Assembly: GCA_013177805.1 (NCBI GenBank)
Contig: JABLXU010000007.1
Span: 1 to 64,000 of the forward strand
Origin: Candidatus Omnitrophota bacterium
GTDB taxonomy: Bacteria > Hinthialibacterota > Hinthialibacteria > Hinthialibacterales > Hinthialibacteraceae
DNA: 64,000 nt
Direction of reading: 5' to 3'
Part shown: piece by piece, positions 18,805-28,122 of the stretch
Layout: every line of letters starts with the position of its first letter
Position numbering within the stretch: the first letter of the stretch is position 1
Translations under genes and position numbers: made by a program
Notes under the pieces: model-generated
Databases searched by the model: none
The model's input: only the letters and a program-made list of their open reading frames with translations
What the model was told of the DNA's origin: nothing

Positions 18805-19452
18805 ATGGACACGGTAATGAATCGATCGTTTACGCTGATCGAATTGCTGATTGTAGTGGCGATCATCGGAATTTTAGCCGCGATCGCCGTGCCGAATTTT
18901 TTGAACGCCCAAGTGCGTGCGAAGGTGTCCCGCGCGAAAGCGGATATCCGCACGATGGAAAACGCCGTCATGATGTACATGATCGACAACAACGGACGCC
19001 CCATCGACTGCGATGACCCCGGTTCCGGCGCCTATCTGGGCGGCTTGGGTTGCGGCACGCCCCAGAATGGCGCACCCGAGGATGTCAAGGGCGTGCCGGA
19101 ATTCAGTTTCGCCCCGATTTTCATGAGTTTCAGTCAGCTGCGGATCTTCACCACGCCGATTGCCTACCTCAGCGGCACCTCCTTGATGGATGCCTTTTGC
19201 AGCAAATGCGCCATCACGTACAACACCCGTTATTCCGGTTCCGCCAAGCAACCGGAGAGCTTCACCTTTTCCAGTCTGGGACCGGATCACCTGACAGGGG
19301 ATTGGGGATTCTTTTTCCGTCCCGGGGGCAATCCGGATGGCGTGCAATACGATCCTTCCAATGGATTGACGGCGCGGGGCGATATTTTCGTCTCCAACGT
19401 CTTTTCGGATATCGACAGCAACCGCAGCAAAACCGGCCGCCTCAGTTACTAA
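18805..19452 (+). CDS. Pseudopilin 2 (type IV pilin-like prepilin)
   Basis: 215 residues from this start. The short leader MDTVMNRS precedes FTLIELLIVVAIIGILAA. The residue before the cleavage site is Ser rather than the usual Gly or Ala, so processing may be less efficient. The helix continues as VPNFLNAQVRAKVSR. The C-terminal region has SSLGPDHLTG and QYDPSNGLTARGDI, the motif pair shared with pseudopilins 1 and 3. Two Cys pairs (around the CDD and CGT segments and at CSKC) may form disulfides. ATGs at 18772, 18805 and 18817 are all in frame; the leader length favours 18805 or 18817. A hairpin that includes the AGGAAGG sequence sits about 10-20 bases upstream of 18805. Confidence 0.85.
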   Translation: MDTVMNRSFTLIELLIVVAIIGILAAIAVPNFLNAQVRAKVSRAKADIRTMENAVMMYMIDNNGRPIDCDDPGSGAYLGGLGCGTPQNGAPEDVKGVPEFSFAPIFMSFSQLRIFTTPIAYLSGTSLMDAFCSKCAITYNTRYSGSAKQPESFTFSSLGPDHLTGDWGFFFRPGGNPDGVQYDPSNGLTARGDIFVSNVFSDIDSNRSKTGRLSY

Positions 19453-19523
19453 GCATGGCAGGGTGGATTGCGCGCATGAAATCCCCTGCCGGAATGATAC
19501 ATTGTCCCGAAGGAGAACCACCC

Positions 19524-20762
19524 ATGCGATTCGTTTTGAGAATCCTTCCATTCACAATCGGACGGCTTGTGATTCCCGGCCTCATGGTTTGGCTGAATCT
19601 CCCAGCCCAGTCCGGCGATTCTGTCCTATGGAAACATAAATCAACAATCCATGGAGATCTGCCGGTTCCCAATGCCGGAAACCAACAGACCGCCAGCGCG
19701 GTCTTTGATGTGGACAAGGACGGCGTCAACGATTTCGTCATCACCGAACGCACCCAGGCCCCCGCCGTAGTCTGGTACCGCCGCGGCGCGGACGGCTGGA
19801 CGAAATACGTGATCGAGGACGGCGTGCAGTATATCGAAGCCGGAGTGGACTATTTCGACATCGACAGTGATGGCGATCTCGACTTCGTGGCGGGGGGGGA
19901 TTGGAGAGAAAACCGGATATGGTGGTGGGAAAATCCCTACCCGGATTTGAAGCCGGATGTCCCCTGGAAACGCCGCGAGATCAAGAATTCAGGCCAGCCC
20001 AAGCACCACGATTGCTTGTTCGGGGATTTTGATGGAGACGGTCAGGCGGAATTCGTCTTTTGGAACCAAGGCGGCCGCCACTTGTACCTGGCTGAAATCC
20101 CCGAAGATCCCCGCGCCACCGAACCATGGAACTGCGTGGTGATTTATTCCTACAGCGGCGACAGTGAAATGCAGCAACGCGGAACGTATCCTTCATTCAA
20201 ATCCATTAACGAGCATGAAGGGCTGGCCAAGGCGGATATCGACGGCGACGGCAAAGTGGACATCATCGGAGGCGGCCGGTGGTTCAAACACATCGAGGGG
20301 ACCACGTACGCCGAGAACATCGTGGACGCCGGCTACGCGTTTTCCCGCGCGGCGGCCGGGCAACTCATCGAGGGCGGCCGCCCGGAGATTGTCTTGGTGG
20401 TCGGGGATGGAGTGGCTCCCCTCATGCTGTACGAATGGCAAAAGGGAACCTGGCGCGGCCGCGAAATCCTGCCGGAAGTGGATAACGGCCATTCCCTCGA
20501 CGTTCTTGATTTCAACGGGGACGGGCATCTCGATATCTTCAATGCGGAAATGCGCTTCAACAACGGCAATCCTGACGCAAAGAATTTGATCCTGTTGGGC
20601 GACGGCCAGGGTAATTTCACGCCGATTCAGGTCTCCAGCGGCATTGGATTGCATGAATCCAAAATCGCCGACCTGGATGGCGACGGCGACTATGACATTC
20701 TAGGTAAACCATACAGCTGGCAGGCTCCGCGCCTGGATATTTGGCTAAACCTGAGCCGGTGA
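19524..20762 (+). CDS. Exported FG-GAP/VCBS-repeat beta-propeller protein
   Basis: 412 residues with an N-terminal signal peptide. At least six calcium-binding-type repeats of the form DxDxDG are visible: DVDKDGVNDFV, DIDSDGDLDFV, DFDGDGQAEFV, DIDGDGKVDII, DFNGDGHLDIF and DLDGDGDYDIL. They are spaced as in a seven-bladed integrin-alpha-like propeller that uses almost the whole chain. Such proteins are extracellular and bind carbohydrate or other proteins; no catalytic domain is fused here. AAGGAG at 19510-19515 lies 8 bases before the ATG and fixes the start. Longer readings of the same frame run through the pseudopilin gene and are not real. It follows pseudopilin 2 by 71 nt. Confidence 0.85.
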   Translation: MRFVLRILPFTIGRLVIPGLMVWLNLPAQSGDSVLWKHKSTIHGDLPVPNAGNQQTASAVFDVDKDGVNDFVITERTQAPAVVWYRRGADGWTKYVIEDGVQYIEAGVDYFDIDSDGDLDFVAGGDWRENRIWWWENPYPDLKPDVPWKRREIKNSGQPKHHDCLFGDFDGDGQAEFVFWNQGGRHLYLAEIPEDPRATEPWNCVVIYSYSGDSEMQQRGTYPSFKSINEHEGLAKADIDGDGKVDIIGGGRWFKHIEGTTYAENIVDAGYAFSRAAAGQLIEGGRPEIVLVVGDGVAPLMLYEWQKGTWRGREILPEVDNGHSLDVLDFNGDGHLDIFNAEMRFNNGNPDAKNLILLGDGQGNFTPIQVSSGIGLHESKIADLDGDGDYDILGKPYSWQAPRLDIWLNLSR

Positions 20763-20847
20763 TCCTCCCCTCGTCCCTGGTAACCCATGCCTAGGGTTTT
20801 GAACACCGCGAGAGTCATTTACTTTTCCTGACTGGAGAAACACCGCC

Positions 20848-22266
20848 ATGCGCCTTGCGACATTCGCCCTTTCCGCCGTTCTCCCCTTACTCACGATGCC
20901 ATCACTTCTAAGCTTGGCCGAAGACCGGATTACCGTGCAGCCGCAAGACAACGGCCGGGCGCTGGTCAATCCCCTCATGGGATGGACCTTCCATCACTAC
21001 AGCAACATCATTACCAACTATGGTAGCAAACTGGAGCCTTCGGACACCTTGGACGATTTCCCCGGCCTCTCGGTCATCTATTTGCGTCTGCCGTGGGCCT
21101 TCATCGAGGAGGAGGAAGGAGTTTTCAACTGGTCCATCGTCGATACGCCCGCGCAGCGCTGGATCGACAAAGGCCTGCGGGTGGCGTTCCGCTTTACGTG
21201 TTCGGAATCCTGGATGGAATACGCCACACCCCGGTGGGTCGAACAGGCGGGCGCGAAAGGATACCGTTTTACGCCAGGAAAAGGAACCGACGCCAATGGC
21301 CCTTACTGGGAACCGGATTTCAACGACCCCATATTTCTCGAAAAGCTGGAACATTTCCTGGCGGCGGCGGCGCGGCGCTATGACGGCCATCCGGATGTGG
21401 ATTTCATCGACGTCGGCTCTATGGGTGTCTGGGGCGAAGCCCATACGTTTGCCAGCACCCGGATCAATTATTCATTCGAAGTAATCAAGAAGCACATCGA
21501 TCTCTACACCCGGTATTTCAAAAAAACCTTGTTGGCCATCAACGACGATTTCGCGTTCCATGACGAGAAGGCGGTCCGGTACGCGTTTGAGCAAGGCATG
21601 ACCCTCCGCGATGACAGCATCCTGGTGCAGGCGCCGCCGAAGCATTATTTCCACGCGGATTTGGCCCAACAAGTATGGCGGAACTTGCCCGTGATCCTGG
21701 AGAACGAGCATTACGGAGCATCCCGCGACCGGGGCAACTGGGGCGACGGTTCCAAGTACCTCGAAGCCATCGAAGATTACCATGCCGCTTACGCTTCGAT
21801 CCACTGGTGGCCCCGGGAATTCCTGAGCGAGCAATCCGCCCTTATCGATCAGATCAACCGGCGCCTGGGATACCGCCTTCAACCGCGGGAAATCTCATGG
21901 CCGAAAGACACTACACTCCAAGAAGCCTTTACCGTTAAAATGACCTGGGCCAACGCCGGTGTCGCGCCTTGTTATCCAGGTGGATTTCCCGCCATCACCT
22001 TGAAGGATGCCCAAGGCGGCATCGTGGCGGTTTTCACTTGCGAATCCTTCGACGTGAAATCATTGGAAGTAGGGCCGAAAGACGCCATTCCAACCCAAAC
22101 CATTGAATTCAAAGCCAAATTTGCCCGAAATATGCGGCCCGGAACGTTCGAGGTTTTTCTTTCTGTCGGACGGAGGGATGGAACGCCGGTGATCGCGTTG
22201 CCGCTTGATTCAAACGACGGCCACCGCCGCTATAAGTTAGGACAAATCGAAGTGCGGGAAGGGTGA
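20848..22266 (+). CDS. Exported DUF4832-type glycoside-hydrolase-like TIM-barrel protein
   Basis: 472 residues with a Sec signal peptide (to about residue 24). Residues ~30-350 look like a beta/alpha barrel of the beta-galactosidase or DUF4832/DUF4874 type. It opens NPLMGWTFHHYSN, then IYLRLPWAFIEEEEGVFNW, and has DFIDVGSMGVWGEAH, the place where clan-A glycosidases have the acid/base. The C-terminal ~120 residues form an immunoglobulin-like beta domain. Activity is inferred from the fold only; Glu in GVWGEAH is the best catalytic candidate. It lies downstream of the FG-GAP gene on the same strand, 85 nt apart, and may be co-transcribed. Confidence 0.72.
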   Translation: MRLATFALSAVLPLLTMPSLLSLAEDRITVQPQDNGRALVNPLMGWTFHHYSNIITNYGSKLEPSDTLDDFPGLSVIYLRLPWAFIEEEEGVFNWSIVDTPAQRWIDKGLRVAFRFTCSESWMEYATPRWVEQAGAKGYRFTPGKGTDANGPYWEPDFNDPIFLEKLEHFLAAAARRYDGHPDVDFIDVGSMGVWGEAHTFASTRINYSFEVIKKHIDLYTRYFKKTLLAINDDFAFHDEKAVRYAFEQGMTLRDDSILVQAPPKHYFHADLAQQVWRNLPVILENEHYGASRDRGNWGDGSKYLEAIEDYHAAYASIHWWPREFLSEQSALIDQINRRLGYRLQPREISWPKDTTLQEAFTVKMTWANAGVAPCYPGGFPAITLKDAQGGIVAVFTCESFDVKSLEVGPKDAIPTQTIEFKAKFARNMRPGTFEVFLSVGRRDGTPVIALPLDSNDGHRRYKLGQIEVREG

Positions 22267-22718
22267 GGAACGGGTGAGAGGTGCCGTGGTATCGGTTGTT
22301 CAATTTATTTTTGAAGGCTCCACCTTATTTTTGAAAGCTCCACCATTTTTGAATGCTACACCGCCCGCTCCGCAGGTCCTGGCCGCGTGGTTCCGGTTTC
22401 CAGAGATCGTATTAAGCTTGTGAATTCATCCAACGCTCCGCGAGGTATCGAACGACGGAGAGAGGCGTATGGCCAACTCCGGGCTGATTCCCGTCCGGCC
22501 ATTGAGAATGCGGGATCGTGTTTTCCAACTCACTCTGCAAGCGCCTTGGCCCTAATAGTTCCAGGTTTCGTTCCTATATCTTAAAAAATCTCCCAAATAT
22601 TTTACTAAATTGATCTACATTGACAAATTATCGAATACAAGGATACTACTCCTCATTCCACCATGCTGAATCACCTGGATCCGATAACCTCTCCCCTCGG
22701 AATGGATTGGAGATTTCC
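22267..22718. other. Intergenic region with a short tandem repeat
   Basis: 452 bases. I see no credible ORF and no SAM or T-box riboswitch motif ahead of the PLP enzyme gene. A ~20-base tandem repeat occupies 22305-22362. Confidence 0.5.
22305..22362. repeat. Three-copy ~20-bp tandem repeat
   Basis: TTATTTTTGAAGGCTCCACC (22305-22324), TTATTTTTGAAAGCTCCACC (22325-22344) and a shortened third copy (22345-22362). It lies in the spacer after the DUF4832 gene. Confidence 0.75.
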
Positions 22719-23867
22719 ATGCGATTCGAAACCAAAGCGGTGCATGAAGGTGTCGCGATCGATTCATCCTATAATTCGGTCATCACCCCCATCTATCCCA
22801 CCTCCACGTTTGCCTTTGACGAGATCGGCAAAAACCGGGGGTACGATTACACCCGGTCCGGCAATCCCACCCGCGCCGCGCTGGCCCGCAACATCGCGGC
22901 CCTCGAAGGGGGAACGGACGCCTGGATCACCTGCACGGGCATGGCCGCCGAAACCTCCGTGCTCTTTCTGTTTAAACAAGGTGATCATCTGATCACGGGG
23001 AACGACATTTACGGAGGAACCTACCGCCTCCTGATTAGCGCCTTCAGCCAGTTCGGCTTGGAGTGTTCGTTTGTCGATATGCAAGAGCCCGCCCAAGTCG
23101 AGAAAGCCATCCGTCCCAACACGAAGGGAATCTGGATCGAAACTCCCTCCAACCCGCTATTGAATATTGTGGACATCGCGGCGGTAACAGAGATCGCGCG
23201 AAAGCATAATTTGATTACCATCTGTGATAACACCTTTTTGTCGCCCTATTTTCAGCGCCCGTTTGAGTTTGGTGTGGATATCGTCGTGCATTCCACCACC
23301 AAATACCTCAATGGCCATAGCGACGTGGTGGGCGGCGCGGTAGTGGTCCGCAGTCCGGAACACGCCGAGAAAGTGGGATTTTATGTCAACTGCCTGGGAA
23401 CCGCCGGTTCGCCTTTCGACGCGTGGCTGGTGTTGCGGGGTGTCAAAACCCTCCCCCAGCGGATGGAAGCGCATCAAAAAGGAGCAATGGCCATCGCCCA
23501 TCACCTTCATGCGCATCCCCTGGTCAAGCAAGTATACTATCCGGGCTTGAAAAACCATCCCCGGCATGAACTGGCCCAACGGCAGATGTACGGCTTCGGC
23601 GGGATGGTTTCTTGTGAACTGGATACCGACAAAGTGGATCCCGTTGTGTTCTTCAACCATGTGAAATTGATGTCCTTGGCGGAATCGCTGGGTGGAGTGG
23701 AAACACTTATCGAACAACCCTGGACCATGAGTCACGCTTCCATGCCCGAAGAGGCCCGGATCACCGCGGGCATCACCCCAGGTACGGTGCGTATTTCCGT
23801 GGGGATCGAGCACCCGGATGACCTTATCGCCGACCTCGAACAGGCGCTGGAGCAAGCCCGCCTGTAA
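22719..23867 (+). CDS. Trans-sulfuration PLP enzyme (cystathionine gamma-synthase/lyase or methionine gamma-lyase family)
   Basis: 382 residues, standard family length. It is a PLP-dependent gamma-family enzyme acting on sulfur amino acids. The Schiff-base lysine is K195 in HSTTKYLNGH; the cofactor ring is approached by YDYTRSGNPTR and held by D170 in ICDNTF. The C-terminal EQPWTMSHASMP and GTVRISVGIE blocks are typical. Cystathionine gamma-synthase, beta-lyase, gamma-lyase and methionine gamma-lyase cannot be separated by eye, and no met genes adjoin it. ATG 22719 has TTGGAG 6 nt upstream and matches the family N-terminus (TKAVHEG). Confidence 0.92.
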   Translation: MRFETKAVHEGVAIDSSYNSVITPIYPTSTFAFDEIGKNRGYDYTRSGNPTRAALARNIAALEGGTDAWITCTGMAAETSVLFLFKQGDHLITGNDIYGGTYRLLISAFSQFGLECSFVDMQEPAQVEKAIRPNTKGIWIETPSNPLLNIVDIAAVTEIARKHNLITICDNTFLSPYFQRPFEFGVDIVVHSTTKYLNGHSDVVGGAVVVRSPEHAEKVGFYVNCLGTAGSPFDAWLVLRGVKTLPQRMEAHQKGAMAIAHHLHAHPLVKQVYYPGLKNHPRHELAQRQMYGFGGMVSCELDTDKVDPVVFFNHVKLMSLAESLGGVETLIEQPWTMSHASMPEEARITAGITPGTVRISVGIEHPDDLIADLEQALEQARL

Positions 23868-23967
23868 TCGCGAGATGGAACTGACAGGGTTTCAACTTGT
23901 TGATGAAACTTCGTCCGCAATACAGCCCAACCTCCCTTCATAAACGGAATTGAGAGCGTCAATCACC

Positions 23968-24861
23968 ATGAAACGGCGCCGTCTGGACAAAAAAATTATC
24001 GCTAAGCGGGCACAAGCGGCATGGGAAATGGCCGATCCTTGCCGGCTGTGTCCCCGGCATTGCGGCGTTCGGCGGCGTGAGAACAAGAAAGGCGTCTGCG
24101 GGACCGGCCGCGCGGCCAAGGTATCCTCATATTTCCCTCATCATGGGGAAGAGCGTTGTTTACGGGGGACACGGGGTTCGGGAACCATCTTCTTTGCCGG
24201 ATGCAACCTGGGGTGCATATTTTGCCAAAATTACGAATTGAGCCAGCTAGGCGAAGGACGGGAAACGGCACCGGAAGAGTTGGCCGCGGCGATGATGTAC
24301 CTACAGGAAGCGGGATGCCATAACTTGAATCTGGTTACTCCGACGCATGTGGTTCCGCACATTCTGGACGCCCTGGTCGTGGCGGTGGAGGCGGGATTCA
24401 CCTTGCCCATCGTGTACAATTCGGGCGGCTACGATGCAGTGGAAACACTGACGTTGTTGGAAGGCATTGTGGACATCTATATGCCGGACTTCAAATACTG
24501 GGATCCGGTGGCTGCGGAGCAGTTGTCTGGAGCCGGCGATTATCCCATGACGGCTAGGCAAGCCGTGAAAGAAATGCACCGCCAAACCGGCGACCTGGTG
24601 CTGGATGACCACGGGATCGCCGTACGCGGTTTGCTGGTCCGGCATCTCGTGTTGCCCAACGGCATGGCGGGAACGCGGGATATCATGCGTTTTTTGGCCG
24701 ATGAAATCTCGTCCGATACCTTTGTGAACGTCATGGGGCAATATCACCCTTGCTGGCGCGCGCGAACGGTGGCGGAAATCAACCGGCCGGTGCGGATCGA
24801 GGAAATAATTCGAGCCAGGCAAGAAGCCCTGGCGGCGGGTCTGCGGCGCTTCGCGGATTGA
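23968..24861 (+). CDS. PflA-like radical SAM enzyme
   Basis: 297 residues. The radical SAM cluster motif is C79-x3-C83-x2-C86 (GCNLGCIFCQNYE). The arrangement matches the PflX/COG1313 branch of pyruvate-formate-lyase-activating-enzyme-like proteins, whose substrates are poorly known. An additional N-terminal cysteine group, C25-x2-C28-x3-C32 and C44 (CRLCPRHCGV...GVCG), could bind a second iron-sulfur cluster or zinc. No glycyl radical enzyme lies nearby. ATG 23968 follows an upstream TTG at 23950 that would only add six residues. Confidence 0.87.
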   Translation: MKRRRLDKKIIAKRAQAAWEMADPCRLCPRHCGVRRRENKKGVCGTGRAAKVSSYFPHHGEERCLRGTRGSGTIFFAGCNLGCIFCQNYELSQLGEGRETAPEELAAAMMYLQEAGCHNLNLVTPTHVVPHILDALVVAVEAGFTLPIVYNSGGYDAVETLTLLEGIVDIYMPDFKYWDPVAAEQLSGAGDYPMTARQAVKEMHRQTGDLVLDDHGIAVRGLLVRHLVLPNGMAGTRDIMRFLADEISSDTFVNVMGQYHPCWRARTVAEINRPVRIEEIIRARQEALAAGLRRFAD

Positions 24862-24883
24862 ATTCTCACTCTGGCCGGCGCGC

Positions 24884-24910
24884 AAAAAAAACCCGGAGAA
24901 GGAATCCGGG
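24884..24910 (-). terminator. Intrinsic terminator downstream of the lectin-like gene
   Basis: On the minus strand CCCGGA-TTCCTTC-TCCGGG is followed directly by eight T residues. It lies 37 bases past the stop of the gene at 24948. Confidence 0.9.
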
Positions 24911-24947
24911 CTTGGCAAAATCATTGGAACTGATCGTCAACTGATCG

Positions 24948-25640
24948 TCATTTGTACAACTGCCAGTCGGAGGCCGCGGATTGGGCTCCTTTGAGAACCA
25001 CATTCGTGAAGGTGCCCGTCGCGATCTGACCGGTATCGTGGGCCGTTACGCCGAGACCGACGTAGATCGGATCGGTCATGGGCACGTCGTGGCTGTCCAC
25101 GAGAACCCAATTCCCATTCGCATCCAGGTACAAGCAATTAAACGTATTGCCAACCCGCTCAAAACGATGCCGTGCGCCATTCAGTCCCACCGGGCGCTTG
25201 TCGCTGGCCGTGCTTCCCTTGGAGTTGGTGTCATTCGCGACCGTTCGCCATTGCATGCTGTACTGGCCGTCCCGCCGTACCCGGGTGCAGGTATTGACCG
25301 CCCCGGGGGTGAGATCCTGGCGCGCCATGAGCATGGCTTTGATCCAGTCTTGCGTCGCTAAGCCACCCGAGACTCCGACCGTGGCTTCCAGCACGAAGTC
25401 GCCGTTCCATTGCTTGTAAACAAAATGAAAAGCGTCGGCCTCGTTCCAAACATCATCTCCACTTCCGTTGACAGTATAGGTATCCGTGGCCGCGTCATAA
25501 CTGGCGCTCCCCGCCGCCCCCAACCGTCCGTTGTCGATGTCCATACTGCCTTCAAAGATGCCGATCTGCGCGTTCGCAGAGAGAACGGCTCCGGTAAAGG
25601 CCAAGGACAAAATCGAGATGAATACACCTGTTTTTTTCAT
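24948..25640 (-). CDS. Secreted concanavalin/laminin-G-like lectin-fold protein
   Basis: 230 residues. A typical Sec signal peptide (MKKTGVFISIL...SANA, residues 1-24) is followed by one beta-sandwich domain. The pattern (FHFVYKQWNGDFVLEATV, then WIKAMLMARQDLTPGA, then YVGLGVTAHDTG) matches DUF1349/laminin-G-like modules found in carbohydrate-active proteins. There is no catalytic domain, so a binding role is likely. ATG 25640 has GGGGAGG just upstream; longer in-frame readings reach 25760 but add no signal-like sequence. A strong terminator follows, so this is a single-gene transcript. Confidence 0.78.
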   Translation of the reverse strand: MKKTGVFISILSLAFTGAVLSANAQIGIFEGSMDIDNGRLGAAGSASYDAATDTYTVNGSGDDVWNEADAFHFVYKQWNGDFVLEATVGVSGGLATQDWIKAMLMARQDLTPGAVNTCTRVRRDGQYSMQWRTVANDTNSKGSTASDKRPVGLNGARHRFERVGNTFNCLYLDANGNWVLVDSHDVPMTDPIYVGLGVTAHDTGQIATGTFTNVVLKGAQSAASDWQLYK

Positions 25641-25818
25641 AATGCCTCCCCTTTTGAAAATCTTCATAAAATCATGTCGCTTAAGCGAACACATCATATT
25701 TATCATAGATTCAATCGATTGAAAAGGCGTGAAAATCATTTCATCCGGGAAAAAGTCCAAAGATTGCGTTAGGCCAAAAATTCAGAATGAACCGATGATG
25801 GAAGAAAAAAATGGCCAT

Positions 25819-27870
25819 TCATGGCTTCCACTCAGCGAAACTCTCTACCATCCGCACCCCATCCTCATGACCGATGGCTTTCATGACCTCAACGGCCCAA
25901 TCATAGTTGGAATGGGGTTTCCCCAGAAACACCACCCGGGTGGGCCACAACATCCCGGCCACGTGAGGCAGATCGGTGATCCGCAGGCAATTCAGCATTT
26001 CGAGGGCTTCGCCACGGCCGTCGGGTGAACTGGGCGCGTCTTGGGTGGCCGGGGGATTCTGCAGCAGCACCGTATGGATATGCCCATCCAGCAACGCGGC
26101 GTAGAGGGCGATAGCCGCCATTTCATCCCGGGCGGCAAGGGCGATTTGCGCGGAATCAACCCCAGGCAACTGCCGGAGGGTTTGGAGAGCGCGCAGGACA
26201 TCATACACCCGCATGGAGGCCACGGTGCGGCCGGTCCAGGCGGCGGCGCGGCGGATGTGCCATTGCAACTCCGGCCCCCAACTGGTCTCGCCTACTCCGC
26301 GGACTTCGAGAAACGCGCGGTTCCAAGTTCCCGGCAGTCCGGAGGAGAAACCTTCGGAATCCCAGCGGTTTTCGTTGGGATTGCGCAGCACCAGCAGTAC
26401 CGGGCGTTTTTCAGCAAGCGCTTCGCCCCATTGGCAATCGAGTTTCAGGCGGTAACCTTCCTCGGAAACAAAACTGTAGCGGGATGTGCCGTAGCGGCCT
26501 TCAAGGCTCCGAAATTCGAGGCGGATGCTTAAATCCGGCGGATTGGGGGGAAACGCGCCAAAGGTTTTTTCACGCAGGAAATCAATAACCTTCGATCGAT
26601 GATTCCGCAGATCGTTTTCACTTTCGATGACGGGCGGGGCGGCCATTTTCTGGAAGGAATCCTGGATGGTCTTCGTGCGGTCGTCCGCGGGCACGCAATT
26701 TACGTAAGCCCGGAGTTGCTCATCGGAGAGCATGGCGGACTCGGATTCGTCGATATCGCCCACTTGTTCGGGGGGGACATCCTTGCCCAACAGGTGTTTT
26801 AAGAAGAAGGAAAAGATCTTTGTGCGCGAGATTTCATGGTAGGAATGCCCGCCGGGCGTTTCCACCAGCAGGCAGTGATCGCCCGCGCCGTACAGGTCAT
26901 AGATTTTTTTGACTTTGCTGAACGAATCACGGACAGATTCGATGGAATACAGGCCATCCCGGTTGGCGGAAGCGGCCAGCAACGGCCGGGGGGCAATGAG
27001 CGCGCCGATGTCGTGATAATCGATGCGGTACGTATTGATAGGCATCATGCAGTCGCAATGACCGTCAACAGTCCGCTGGTGCACGTGCGCCTCGACGGTT
27101 CCGGTGCCGCAGACCGGAGCGCAGACCTTGATCCGGGGATCCGCGGCGGCGATATACCAGCTCTGAGAACCGCCGCCGGAAATCCCAGTAACGCCTAATT
27201 TATCTGGATTTACGTCTTTTCGTTCACAAAGCAGATCAAGGCCGCGGATGGCGTTCCATAACTCCACTCCACCAGGGGTATAACCGCGGCTGTACCAGTT
27301 GAACCAGCCCCGGGCATAACAACCATGGTGCTCACCCAGCACTTCCCCATATTGAATGGTCTCGATAATCAAACACACGAAGCCCAGTTGCGCGAATTTG
27401 CGGGGATGGGCCTGGTAACTGGTTTTTTGCGTGCGGGAATGGCCGCAGACATACAACACGGCAGGCGCGGGTTCCTGGAGATTGTCGGGGACATACAAGT
27501 TGGCCGGGACATACAGGCCGGGAAGCGATTCATAATAAAGCTTGATAATATGAAACCCGTCTTGTTGGATGACTCCCGTCTCCTTCACATTCAGAGGCGG
27601 CCGGGGGCCTTCCAGGGGGACATCGGTGAGACTGCACATCTCGAGGAATTGGAGGTAGCGCTGGTCCCGGACGGCTTGCCAAGCGGCCAGGGTATCGATG
27701 CCATCGAGGGAATGTTGCGTCACCTCCCGGGCGGCATGGTTCAAATAATTCAGGATGTTGTTGTCCTGATCCAGGGCGGCCTGAGCCTGAATGCTAAACG
27801 CTTCTTCTCCATACCCGTTCGAAATCCAGAAACAACAAACCATCAAGCCTAATAGAAAACCAATGCGCAT
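25819..27870 (-). CDS. Exported two-domain alpha/beta hydrolase (acetyl-xylan-esterase/dienelactone-hydrolase-like)
   Basis: 683 residues with a Sec signal peptide (to about residue 21). The N-terminal hydrolase domain has the nucleophile serine in GISGGGS (about residue 230) and a catalytic His candidate in PGGHSYHE (about residue 340). The Asp may be in YGAGDH. This is the layout of acetyl xylan esterases and related carbohydrate esterases. Residues ~430-683 form a second alpha/beta-hydrolase-like domain in which the nucleophile elbow reads ALAARDE, with no serine, so it is probably non-catalytic. The exported context fits deacetylation of polysaccharide. It diverges from trpB2. Confidence 0.78.
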   Translation of the reverse strand: MRIGFLLGLMVCCFWISNGYGEEAFSIQAQAALDQDNNILNYLNHAAREVTQHSLDGIDTLAAWQAVRDQRYLQFLEMCSLTDVPLEGPRPPLNVKETGVIQQDGFHIIKLYYESLPGLYVPANLYVPDNLQEPAPAVLYVCGHSRTQKTSYQAHPRKFAQLGFVCLIIETIQYGEVLGEHHGCYARGWFNWYSRGYTPGGVELWNAIRGLDLLCERKDVNPDKLGVTGISGGGSQSWYIAAADPRIKVCAPVCGTGTVEAHVHQRTVDGHCDCMMPINTYRIDYHDIGALIAPRPLLAASANRDGLYSIESVRDSFSKVKKIYDLYGAGDHCLLVETPGGHSYHEISRTKIFSFFLKHLLGKDVPPEQVGDIDESESAMLSDEQLRAYVNCVPADDRTKTIQDSFQKMAAPPVIESENDLRNHRSKVIDFLREKTFGAFPPNPPDLSIRLEFRSLEGRYGTSRYSFVSEEGYRLKLDCQWGEALAEKRPVLLVLRNPNENRWDSEGFSSGLPGTWNRAFLEVRGVGETSWGPELQWHIRRAAAWTGRTVASMRVYDVLRALQTLRQLPGVDSAQIALAARDEMAAIALYAALLDGHIHTVLLQNPPATQDAPSSPDGRGEALEMLNCLRITDLPHVAGMLWPTRVVFLGKPHSNYDWAVEVMKAIGHEDGVRMVESFAEWKP

Positions 27871-28122
27871 GGCTTATCCTCCCCTCGGATTGGATGGAAA
27901 ATCCGATTCTATCATTTATGCGTCGGCGAAAGCAACTTTTTTGGCGTGAATTGTGCGCGCCTCTTGGTAAAACCCAGGCAAATAGAGTAGTGTAATAGAT
28001 CAAAAATCGCCCATCGCGTAATCTCGGAATCCCATCGGATTGTCAATGATCCAGGATCCCGCGGGATGTGGGAGTCCGACGGAGGCGAGGAGGGATAAAC
28101 CTGGCGAATAGAGGTTACCGAC

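Noticed and set aside
19050..19523. N-terminal extension of the FG-GAP gene
   Set aside because: Runs out of frame through pseudopilin 2; the ATG at 19524 has AAGGAG and a signal peptide.
22267..22718. SAM riboswitch upstream of the PLP enzyme
   Set aside because: No conserved SAM-I or SAM-II core recognised; only a 20-bp tandem repeat.
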